A DNA stretch of 6,157 nucleotides from an uncultured Selenomonadales bacterium. GTDB lineage: Bacteria; Bacillota; Negativicutes; Selenomonadales; Selenomonadaceae. The notes beneath the pieces were generated by a model, which was not told where the DNA came from, did not search any database, and was given only the letters and a program-made list of their open reading frames with translations. The position numbers and the translations under genes are program-made. The stretch's first letter is position 1. Every line of letters starts with the position of its first letter. Below are positions 1 to 6,066 of this stretch, one piece after another. Where the stretch lies: the NCBI GenBank assembly GCA_947167555.1, contig CAMVIO010000129.1, forward strand, positions 1 through 6,157. Direction: 5' to 3'.

Positions 1-309
1 CTTCCCATCGCCGATATAGCAAATTCCTGAAGCGTCAAGGGAAAACTGCTTCTCCAACCGCTTAATGCCTGTTACCTTGTTCTTGCATCCGCGAAGAAAC
101 GCATCCCACGGGACAAGTCTTTGAAACGCATCGACAATCGGCTTATCCTCGCCGGTGATAGCAGCAAGCTTGTACCCATCGCGTTGAAGATTGTTCAGAG
201 CGTCAATTTCTGTCAGATTATAAGCTTTGCGCTCATTTCCATTTTCATCGATACTGATATTTCCATCAGTAAGAATGCCGTCGATATCAAAAACAATAAG
301 TTTGGTCAT
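1..309 (-). CDS. KdsC-like HAD-family phosphatase, N-terminal 103 residues (cut by window edge)
   Basis: This is the start of a haloacid dehalogenase phosphatase of the KdsC (KDO-8-phosphate phosphatase-like) group; only 103 codons lie in the window, against roughly 160-180 residues for the family. Visible HAD motifs: motif I FDIDGILTDG at 7-16 with nucleophile D8 and acid D10, motif II ITGED at 51-55 (T52), a likely motif III lysine in GCKNK (K78), and the beginning of motif IV YIGDGK (D101) at the edge. The start ATG at 309-307 has GAGG 7 bases upstream, overlapping the stop of the DUF115 gene, which ends 9 bases before. Members act in the cytoplasm on sugar phosphates, and relatives occur beside or fused to CMP-sugar synthetases. 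The sequence after motif I (NLTEIDALNNL) and TGED in place of the usual TGRxS mark a variant subgroup, so the substrate is unknown. The HAD assignment is firm; KDO-8-phosphate as substrate is not claimed. Confidence 0.85.
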   Translation of the reverse strand, partial: MTKLIVFDIDGILTDGNISIDENGNERKAYNLTEIDALNNLQRDGYKLAAITGEDKPIVDAFQRLVPWDAFLRGCKNKVTGIKRLEKQFSLDASGICYIGDGK

Positions 310-318
310 TTTCACGCC

Positions 319-1623
319 TCATATGGAAAACAAAGAATCAAAGTCTACTCGTGGAAATACTTCCAGTTTTCCACCACGTGTAGCATTAAAAATTTTAATA
401 CCATGAGCATCGGCATACTTTTTGGCAGAACGATATCCGATGAACATATCCTCGGCACTAAAAGTGCTGATTGAATCATCACAATAATTAGCAATAAAAT
501 GGTCCTTAACATTATCTCCCGTATAATTACAATCCGCACCTACAAGATAAATTTCATTAAACCCCATATATACAGCAATTTGTAGTGTAAAATAAACCAC
601 TGACCCCCCATAGAAAGTACCCTCACCAATATTTGATGAAAAATCAGGTCCCTCCTGCTCATAATATTCATAAAAATTATGAATCAAAAACACATTCGAT
701 TGATCAATATCTTTCCAAAGTTCATATTGTCTATCAGCCAAAAACTTATAACCTATTTCTGCTTCTAAAATTTCATTCTTATATATAGAAAGCGTAGCTG
801 TATCTGTCACTGCCAAATAATTAGGACGCCAAGCCGTTAAATCGAAACACCTGTAAATATTATTCACACTTAATGAGAGCTCTCCTTGTTCGTGCAATTT
901 ATTTAAATCACTAATTTGCAGACTTGGACCAGTCGCTACAATAAAGCAACGCATTCCCAAATGTAAATCATGAAATTTCTCAACACTCTTATAGCTATAT
1001 CGTTTAAGATAGGGAAATCTATAAAATAATGTTCCATTTGAAACGCTGAGTTTATTAGCGCAATCCAAAAACCTATCCGTTTTTATAATTCTATCATAGT
1101 TAGAAATATCATCATTTGATGCAAAAGAATAATCCTTATCTTTTTTTATTTCCCGAATAATCGAAGACTGTTCTGAACAATCATATAGCGATGTATTATA
1201 ATATCCAGCAGCCTTCATAAACTCATATAAAAGAATAGAAAACAAATTTACACCTGCAAGCAAAATCCCTTCATCTTTTTTTATGCTAACTATAGATGAA
1301 ACCATTTCTTTGAAAGGTAATTCCCCTTCATAATATGGAAGCTCCATTGGGCAACGCTGTAATAAAAAGTAACGTTTTATTCCTGCTTTAACAATAGTAT
1401 CAACCAAGCTACGATTAGAAAAAAGAATAAACGGCGAGACAATAATATAAAAATCACGATAATAATCCAAATATGACTGAAACGATATAATAGGAATACC
1501 CTGAAAATCCGTCCCCTGAAGTTCTTCTTTATTATCAATGAATGCTTTTACACGACTTTTATCGAGGCATTTCAACAACATTTTGCCGCGATAACCGACT
1601 CCCCAAATAACAAAACGAAGCAT
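319..1623 (-). CDS. DUF115 / MptE-like glycan-associated protein with N-terminal Rossmann-like domain
   Basis: A 434-residue cytoplasmic protein with no signal peptide or membrane segment. Residues 1-92 form a Rossmann-like module (FVIWGVGYRGK at 4-14, AFIDN at 27-31, YIIVSP at 59-64, RYFLLQRCP at 84-92). Residues 118-185 may be a second, degenerate copy. The C-terminal half is the DUF115 domain (6-hydroxymethylpterin diphosphokinase MptE-like in databases): FIVATGPSL at 227-235, AVTDT at 271-275, the YGGSVVYFTLQIAVYMGF segment at 338-355, and YLVGADCNY at 359-367. The GPSL and GGS/GADxxY pattern also resembles Maf flagellin glycosylation factors and the GT42 sialyltransferase fold, so transfer of a nonulosonic acid or other sugar is possible; pterin synthesis is unlikely here. 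The start ATG has GGAGG (1633-1637) with a 9-base spacer and lies 27 bases after serC. The gene is much AT-richer than its neighbours, suggesting separate acquisition. Exact activity unknown. Confidence 0.85.
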   Translation of the reverse strand: MLRFVIWGVGYRGKMLLKCLDKSRVKAFIDNKEELQGTDFQGIPIISFQSYLDYYRDFYIIVSPFILFSNRSLVDTIVKAGIKRYFLLQRCPMELPYYEGELPFKEMVSSIVSIKKDEGILLAGVNLFSILLYEFMKAAGYYNTSLYDCSEQSSIIREIKKDKDYSFASNDDISNYDRIIKTDRFLDCANKLSVSNGTLFYRFPYLKRYSYKSVEKFHDLHLGMRCFIVATGPSLQISDLNKLHEQGELSLSVNNIYRCFDLTAWRPNYLAVTDTATLSIYKNEILEAEIGYKFLADRQYELWKDIDQSNVFLIHNFYEYYEQEGPDFSSNIGEGTFYGGSVVYFTLQIAVYMGFNEIYLVGADCNYTGDNVKDHFIANYCDDSISTFSAEDMFIGYRSAKKYADAHGIKIFNATRGGKLEVFPRVDFDSLFSI

Positions 1624-1632
1624 ATAGCGATT

Positions 1633-1637
1633 CCTCC
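1633..1637 (-). promoter_or_regulatory. Ribosome binding site of the DUF115 gene
   Basis: A perfect GGAGG on the minus strand lies 9 bases before the ATG at 1623 and fixes that start. It sits in the 27-base gap after serC, the longest gap inside the cluster. Confidence 0.8.
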
Positions 1638-1650
1638 ATGATACTGCACT

Positions 1651-2715
1651 CTATCCATGCAACATTTCAAACGTTTTCATATAGTTCACTAAAGCTTTAA
1701 CATTTTCAATTGGTATCGCATTATACAGCGATGCTCTAAGTCCGCCCACGAATCTATGTCCTTTAACACTGACAAATCCATGCTTTTTTGAATCCTCAAC
1801 GAACTCCATATCCAAATTATCATTTCCAGTTGTGAACGTAACATTCATTATGGAACGAAATTCTCTTGCAGCAGTTCCATGAAACAACCGACTTTTATCT
1901 AAATAATCATATAGCATTTTTGCTTTCATCTCATTCATTTCTTTGATTGCTGATAATCCTCCCAGCTTTCTTAACCATTGAAACACCTTTCCGCACATAT
2001 AAAGTCCATAACATGACGGCGTATTAAATCTACTGTCGTTATCTGCCTGTTCTTTGTATCGCATGACAAAAGGTGTGCCCATTAAAACGTCATCTCTGAT
2101 TAAATCGTTGCGTATAATGACAATCGTTACCCCAGCAGGTCCCATATTCTTTTGCGCACCAGCAAATAGTAACGCATATTGGGAAACATCAATCGGCTTC
2201 GACAAAATATCCGACACAATATCGACACCATTTGTTTCAGGTAATTCTTTGTACTGTGTTCCATAAATTGTATTGTTTTCGCAGATATGCACATAATCAA
2301 AATCATCTGAAATGGACAGATTCTTGCAATCAGGAATATAAGAGTAATTTTTATCCGAGCTCGAAGCAAGTTCTACAACTTCCCCATACATTCTGGCTTC
2401 TTCAAATGCCCTTTTTGCCCAATGACCTGTGATGATGAAGCCCGCTTTTCTCTTTTTCATCAGGTTCATTGGAATTGCCGCAAATTGGAGAGAAGCGCCT
2501 CCTTGCAAGAATAAGATTTTATAATTATCCGGTATATGCAACAAATCTTTTAAATCTTCTTTTGCTTCTGCAACAATCTGATTGAACAAAACAGATCGGT
2601 GGTTCAACTCCATAACCGACATGCCGCTGCCATGATAATCGAGAAATTCTTTTTGGGCTTCCTTCAGCACTTCCGGAGGCATCATTGCAGGCCCTGCTGA
2701 AAAATTGTACACCAT
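1651..2715 (-). CDS. serC: Phosphoserine aminotransferase
   Basis: A 354-residue PLP enzyme of aminotransferase class V that converts 3-phosphohydroxypyruvate and glutamate to O-phospho-L-serine and 2-oxoglutarate. The length is close to the usual 360 or so and the gene looks intact. Visible signatures: NFSAGPA at 4-10, substrate-binding NHRS at 38-41, GGAS at 72-75 (phosphate loop of the non-proteobacterial type), W99 stacking position, NNTIYGT at 147-153, D165 as likely pyridine-nitrogen partner, AGAQKNMGPAG at 185-195 with Schiff-base K189, and GHR..GGLRASLYNA near the C terminus (H320, R321, R327). The usual D-M/F-S-S before the lysine reads DIVS. The start ATG has AGGG about 10 bases upstream and is 6 bases after the radical SAM stop. 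No serA or serB-like neighbour is visible. It could serve general serine synthesis or supply phosphoserine for a serine-containing glycan decoration made by this cluster; the second is inference from position. Confidence 0.95.
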   Translation of the reverse strand: MVYNFSAGPAMMPPEVLKEAQKEFLDYHGSGMSVMELNHRSVLFNQIVAEAKEDLKDLLHIPDNYKILFLQGGASLQFAAIPMNLMKKRKAGFIITGHWAKRAFEEARMYGEVVELASSSDKNYSYIPDCKNLSISDDFDYVHICENNTIYGTQYKELPETNGVDIVSDILSKPIDVSQYALLFAGAQKNMGPAGVTIVIIRNDLIRDDVLMGTPFVMRYKEQADNDSRFNTPSCYGLYMCGKVFQWLRKLGGLSAIKEMNEMKAKMLYDYLDKSRLFHGTAAREFRSIMNVTFTTGNDNLDMEFVEDSKKHGFVSVKGHRFVGGLRASLYNAIPIENVKALVNYMKTFEMLHG

Positions 2716-2721
2716 ATCAGT

Positions 2722-3876
2722 CTATCCCTTCTTTTGAATGCCCGCTATTACAACGTTATTATTATCTTTGCCCGTCCCGGCGCATTTTACACAAATGCTC
2801 ATATAGCCTCGCTCATTCACGTCGCCCCAGAGGTATTTCAAAATGTTAATCGAGGCGTCAAATTTAGAATTGTTTTTGCGATTTGCTTCCAAATCCAACG
2901 AATCATCTGCTTTCGACTGGAATCCCGTAAAACATTCCGCTGCAAACGCCGGGTCGCACCAATACAGCCGCCCGTTATCCACCGAATGGGTGCTGTGACC
3001 GCATATCAGCATGTGTTCGCGCGGATTGTCCGCTGTGTAAGTTAATTTTGGATATACTACATCCTTCCAATTATTGTTCGGTATGATATAGTATTCAATT
3101 CCCGCCTTCTCAAGAGTTTCAGCCGCCTTTTTAAGTTTATCATCATAATGTAAAGAACAAGTATAATCACTGATATGAACAGTCACTTGATACTGCTTCA
3201 ACATTTGGAGCATTTTATCATTAGGAAGTACGGTCCCATTGGATATGAGATTGATGCGTCCTATCCTATCGCCGTAACGTTCGCCCAAATAAGCAATAAT
3301 CTCCATCAAATTTTTATGAAGAAATGGTTCTCCTCCTAGCAAAGTATATTCATAGACAAAATCAACGCTTGCAAAAAAAGTGTCGAAATTTCGCCTCAAA
3401 GAATCGAACTCCATATCCTGCGGAGTTTTCACATGCCCGATAAACATATTGCAATTTTGACATTTAAGTGTGCAGCGCGACGTGATAACTGTATCGATTT
3501 TCGACAGCACACACCGATTATGCCATCGAAGGTTCCATTCTCCGGCAAATCTCTCAAACCAGACAAAATCTTCGTACTCTTTAAATCCAAATCCACTAAG
3601 CGTTTTAGCAATTTCTTCATATGCAGCTCTGACGGTTGTTACAATAATCTTTGCTTTTCGATCCTGCAAACGAAAAATTGCCTCTTCTAGAGTGAGAACA
3701 TCTAAGTCGAACACTTTTGTTTCAAACGGTCTGCTATCAATTAAATATGGAATATGAAATTCTTTCGCCAGCGTAGGAATAACCCTGTGTCCTATCCTCC
3801 CCACACCATATATGACAATTTCATCCTGTGCTTGTAATTTGCCCCAGTCGTCCGACATACGAAATATCTCACTCAT
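2722..3876 (-). CDS. Radical SAM protein with N-terminal Rossmann-like domain and cysteine-rich C terminus
   Basis: A 384-residue cytoplasmic enzyme counted from the ATG at 3876. An open frame extends to a TTG at 3894, but the ATG has GGAG 7 bases upstream while the TTG has no good site, so I choose the ATG. Residues 19-110 are a Rossmann-like module (EIVIYGVGRIGHRV at 19-32, YLIDSR at 44-49, IIVTTV at 77-82, FVWFERF at 104-110). The radical SAM core follows: CTLKCQNC at 135-142 gives the CxxxCxxC motif that binds the 4Fe-4S cluster and SAM, and GGEP at 181-184 contacts SAM. The C-terminal region has further cysteines (C292, C307, C315 and CVKC at 362-365), resembling a SPASM/twitch auxiliary cluster domain. 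Such enzymes dehydrogenate, epimerise or cross-link sugars or peptides; the substrate is not readable here. It lies between a methyltransferase (21-base gap) and serC (6-base gap). Confidence 0.9.
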   Translation of the reverse strand: MSEIFRMSDDWGKLQAQDEIVIYGVGRIGHRVIPTLAKEFHIPYLIDSRPFETKVFDLDVLTLEEAIFRLQDRKAKIIVTTVRAAYEEIAKTLSGFGFKEYEDFVWFERFAGEWNLRWHNRCVLSKIDTVITSRCTLKCQNCNMFIGHVKTPQDMEFDSLRRNFDTFFASVDFVYEYTLLGGEPFLHKNLMEIIAYLGERYGDRIGRINLISNGTVLPNDKMLQMLKQYQVTVHISDYTCSLHYDDKLKKAAETLEKAGIEYYIIPNNNWKDVVYPKLTYTADNPREHMLICGHSTHSVDNGRLYWCDPAFAAECFTGFQSKADDSLDLEANRKNNSKFDASINILKYLWGDVNERGYMSICVKCAGTGKDNNNVVIAGIQKKG

Positions 3877-3883
3877 TTTAATG

Positions 3884-3887
3884 CTCC
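3884..3887 (-). promoter_or_regulatory. Ribosome binding site deciding the radical SAM start
   Basis: GGAG on the minus strand sits 7 bases before the ATG at 3876-3874. It lies inside the stretch that would be coding if translation began at the upstream TTG (3894-3892), which itself has only weak purines upstream. This favours the ATG. Confidence 0.7.
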
Positions 3888-3897
3888 AATTCAAATA

Positions 3898-4887
3898 CTA
3901 CTCAAAACTTTCAAAAATACCGACAACCCTTTGCCGCGAATCGACGGTGAATTGGTTGGTCAATCGAAATATGCCAGTCTTTTCAATAAAGTCATACTCC
4001 ATTGCCGTGAAATATATGATATGCATTTTTCGCTTGCATCTTTCATAACTATCCTTGATATTATTGATAACTGTCTCAAATACCTCCCGGTCAAACGGGA
4101 AAAAGAAATAAAACCAATTATATGCATCTAACGTTTCTGTAACTTTTCTCGCATCTCCACATATCAAACCCGTCGGCACAATCCCCAGTTCCGCAAAATT
4201 CTTTTTTGCAATCTCATAAGTTTGCGGCTCGTATTCCACACCGCCGACTTTTGAGAATCCATAGTCCAAAAACGAAATCATCGCCCCTCCCTTGCCGCAG
4301 CCAAAGTCAAATATGCCATCTTCTTTCGACGGATGCACATGGCAACGGTCAAGCATGGGGAATATTTCTTTTTGCGTAGAACAGCTATACCTATGCCCAT
4401 GCTCGTCAACAACTTTAAACTGGTCTTTTTCAATCGTGGTTAAGAAGTCACAGCCATATTTCCATTCCAACCACGCAAGAAACTGAATCCCTCCCCCGTA
4501 AATTCGTTTTCCATCCATTGCCGAATTTAATCCATATACGGCATCATAAAAATCAAAATATGTCGCATTGGCTTTGTATCCCCAATTTTCCAACCGCTTC
4601 CGCAGTTCCTCCGTCAACGGTTGAGCGAGCCAAATAACTGCATTTTTGATGTCTTTGTAGCCAAAATCAAACACGCTGGGGCGAAAAACTTCCCGATCAT
4701 ATCCACGTCCTACGCTCATGTCCTCGGATATGAGATAGTCCACATCAATGCCATGATAATATAACGCATACCACTTCAAAAACCTGCCTGTGTAACTGTC
4801 ATATCCATATAATGCAATCCGACGGTTCATACATTTGAGCATTATATGATCCAAACGCTCTCTAAATTCCCGCAGTACAGTCAACAT
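3898..4887 (-). CDS. Class I SAM-dependent methyltransferase with N-terminal Rossmann-like domain
   Basis: A 329-residue cytoplasmic protein in two parts. Residues 20-115 look like the Rossmann-like module shared with neighbours (RIALYGYDSYTGRFLKW at 23-39, YLISED at 51-56, VIWLAQ at 84-89, TYFDFYD at 109-115). Residues 190-295 are a class I methyltransferase core: motif I IFDFGCGKGGA at 192-202, acidic end of the second strand GVEYEP at 216-221, motif II GDAR at 244-247, and a motif IV NWFYFFFPFD at 257-266. The aromatic FFPF in motif IV recalls the FFNPF seen in some DOT1-like methyltransferases rather than the NPPY of amino-group DNA methyltransferases. The part between the modules (120-190) is unassigned. 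The start ATG is 6 bases after the TylF-like gene, with AAAGGAG overlapping that gene's last codons and a rather long 11-base spacer. The acceptor is unknown; a sugar or sugar-linked amino acid is a guess from context. Confidence 0.88.
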   Translation of the reverse strand: MLTVLREFRERLDHIMLKCMNRRIALYGYDSYTGRFLKWYALYYHGIDVDYLISEDMSVGRGYDREVFRPSVFDFGYKDIKNAVIWLAQPLTEELRKRLENWGYKANATYFDFYDAVYGLNSAMDGKRIYGGGIQFLAWLEWKYGCDFLTTIEKDQFKVVDEHGHRYSCSTQKEIFPMLDRCHVHPSKEDGIFDFGCGKGGAMISFLDYGFSKVGGVEYEPQTYEIAKKNFAELGIVPTGLICGDARKVTETLDAYNWFYFFFPFDREVFETVINNIKDSYERCKRKMHIIYFTAMEYDFIEKTGIFRLTNQFTVDSRQRVVGIFESFE

Positions 4888-4893
4888 TTTAAG

Positions 4894-5907
4894 TTATGCT
4901 CCTTTGATTTTCACCGCACATTGCGGCCCATTGTTACAATAACCGATATATTCATATCCCAATTCCCGTTCATCACGAAATTCATGGAACGCTTTGAATT
5001 CACCGTTTTGCCAATTGGGCCGATCAAAATACTCATCAAACTCGATAACCGTTCCAGGCACAATCCTGTCTCCTAATTCATTAAACACAGTTTTTGCCGA
5101 TGAATATATATCGCTGTCAATGTGGACAAAAGCGCACTTTTCCGAATGTTGTTTCAAAAATTCCGGCAAGGTCTTGTCGAACCAGCCTTTTATCAGTTGT
5201 ACATTGGCATTGCATTTTGGCATAACACCACCAAGGCTAAATGTTCCAGCTTGCGCATAAAAATTCCAAGCTTCCGGCAGCCCTTCAAAGCTATCAAAAC
5301 CATAGATGGTTTTCGTCTGATTGTACGCCGCGATGAAATTTATGCTCGTTCCGCTTCTGACGCCAAATTCCAAATACATTCCGTCAACACTTACGATATC
5401 GTCTAAAAAGATATGCTCCAACAGTTCATACCGATTCGCATACATCGGTGTTGTCGGCAAATTTTTTGTAATGTATTCGACCGTTTGCATGGAAGCCAAG
5501 TGCATCAAATGAAACGCCATATCATTGGCGACATCGCTCAATAATGGCGCTTGGGGAACTTCCACCGGTCTTGGAAACAACTCTATGCATTGCTCGCGCG
5601 GCACTTTTTGATAGAGCTGTTCACGCAGTTCGTCATACATCTCTACCCGGTCGCTCGCAATGAGTACAGTAACGTCTTTCAAATCGGCATCGGTAAGTGC
5701 GTCAAGGCTTTTAATACGCGGATATTCCTTTGCCAGATGATTGTCGATAATCAAATCTTCTTGTATGCCCAAATAAATGTTCAATATGCTTTTGACGCGC
5801 TTTCCTATGTCGCCAAATGGGTATATTGCAATCCGTCCCCTAGGGGGGGACATGAGATTCTTGACAGTCTTCAGCACACATTTTGTGTAGTTCGCATAAA
5901 ACATCAT
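4894..5907 (-). CDS. TylF/MycF-type methyltransferase with N-terminal Rossmann-like domain
   Basis: A 337-residue cytoplasmic protein. Residues 24-114 form the Rossmann-like module (GRIAIYPFGDIGKRVKS at 24-40, DLIIDN at 51-56, TVLIAS at 80-85, CIELFPRP at 107-114). The C-terminal 180 residues match the macrocin O-methyltransferase (TylF/MycF) family: YLEFGVRSGTSIN at 178-190 binds SAM, GFDSFEGLPE at 203-212 is the family signature, KGWFDKTLPEF at 240-250, HIDSDIYSS at 262-270 and IEFDEYF at 288-294 supply acidic residues expected to hold the divalent metal. Characterised relatives methylate sugar hydroxyls; homologues are common in polysaccharide and flagellin glycosylation loci. It is the first gene of the compact cluster and follows a 159-base gap. 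GGAGGG 7 bases upstream selects the first of two adjacent ATG codons. A run of seven C on the coding strand lies at codons 20-22. The family call is strong; the substrate is unknown. Confidence 0.92.
   Translation of the reverse strand: MMFYANYTKCVLKTVKNLMSPPRGRIAIYPFGDIGKRVKSILNIYLGIQEDLIIDNHLAKEYPRIKSLDALTDADLKDVTVLIASDRVEMYDELREQLYQKVPREQCIELFPRPVEVPQAPLLSDVANDMAFHLMHLASMQTVEYITKNLPTTPMYANRYELLEHIFLDDIVSVDGMYLEFGVRSGTSINFIAAYNQTKTIYGFDSFEGLPEAWNFYAQAGTFSLGGVMPKCNANVQLIKGWFDKTLPEFLKQHSEKCAFVHIDSDIYSSAKTVFNELGDRIVPGTVIEFDEYFDRPNWQNGEFKAFHEFRDERELGYEYIGYCNNGPQCAVKIKGA
5843..5849. repeat. Seven-base G/C homopolymer inside the TylF-like gene
   Basis: Seven G on the plus strand (seven C on the coding strand) fall in codons 20-22 of the first cluster gene, next to a perfect ten-base palindrome CCCCTAGGGG at 5837-5846. 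A slip of one base here would truncate the protein before its catalytic domain. The tract is short for known contingency loci, so a switching role is only a possibility. Confidence 0.5.
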
Positions 5908-5914
5908 TTCCTAT

Positions 5915-5920
5915 CCCTCC
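5915..5920 (-). promoter_or_regulatory. Ribosome binding site of the TylF-like gene
   Basis: GGAGGG on the minus strand, 7 bases before the ATG at 5907. It is the strongest Shine-Dalgarno in the window, as expected for the lead gene of a transcript. Confidence 0.8.
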
Positions 5921-5930
5921 GATTCTCATA

Positions 5931-5960
5931 TTTATTGGTAGAAGATTGCGCTTTGCTCAA
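5931..5960 (-). promoter_or_regulatory. Weak candidate sigma-70/A-type promoter before the cluster
   Basis: On the minus strand TTGAGC (5960-5955) and AATAAA (5936-5931) are separated by 18 bases, each matching 4 of 6 consensus positions. The predicted start would leave a short leader containing the GGAGGG site. A better -35, TTGACG at 5970-5965, lacks a -10 at normal spacing. The gap from 6066 to 5908 is otherwise featureless to my eye: no strong terminator hairpin and no recognised riboswitch, so read-through from the upstream gene is also possible. Confidence 0.22.
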
Positions 5961-6066
5961 ATAGCGTCAATCTACTTTTTTCATTCACACGGCTCTCGTC
6001 TATCGTGCTTCACTCTCATCTGCCCCCGCCACCACTTCATGCGGATTATCCGTGTCTGCTTCTCAT

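Noticed and set aside
121..474. Plus-strand open frame of 117 codons at the left end
   Set aside because: It lies antisense to the HAD and DUF115 genes, which have clear family motifs and ribosome sites; the frame has none and matches no family I know.
319..1623. Annotation of the DUF115 protein as a true pterin diphosphokinase
   Set aside because: The MptE name comes from archaeal relatives; the neighbours here are glycan-type enzymes and no folate or pterin genes are present.
3877..3894. TTG start adding six residues to the radical SAM protein
   Set aside because: The internal ATG has a well spaced GGAG lying within these codons, whereas the TTG has no clear site.
5965..5970. TTGACG as the -35 of a promoter
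   Set aside because: At 16-18 base spacing the -10 candidates match at most 3 of 6 positions (for example AATCTT).
5949..5981. Hairpin-like CGCT/AGCG followed by T6 on the plus strand, as a rho-independent terminator
   Set aside because: The stem is about four pairs and no plus-strand gene ends here, so there is nothing for it to terminate.
6042..6052. Palindrome CGGATAATCCG in the gap after the upstream gene, as a terminator
   Set aside because: The stem is only three to five pairs with almost no loop, and no T run follows on the minus strand.
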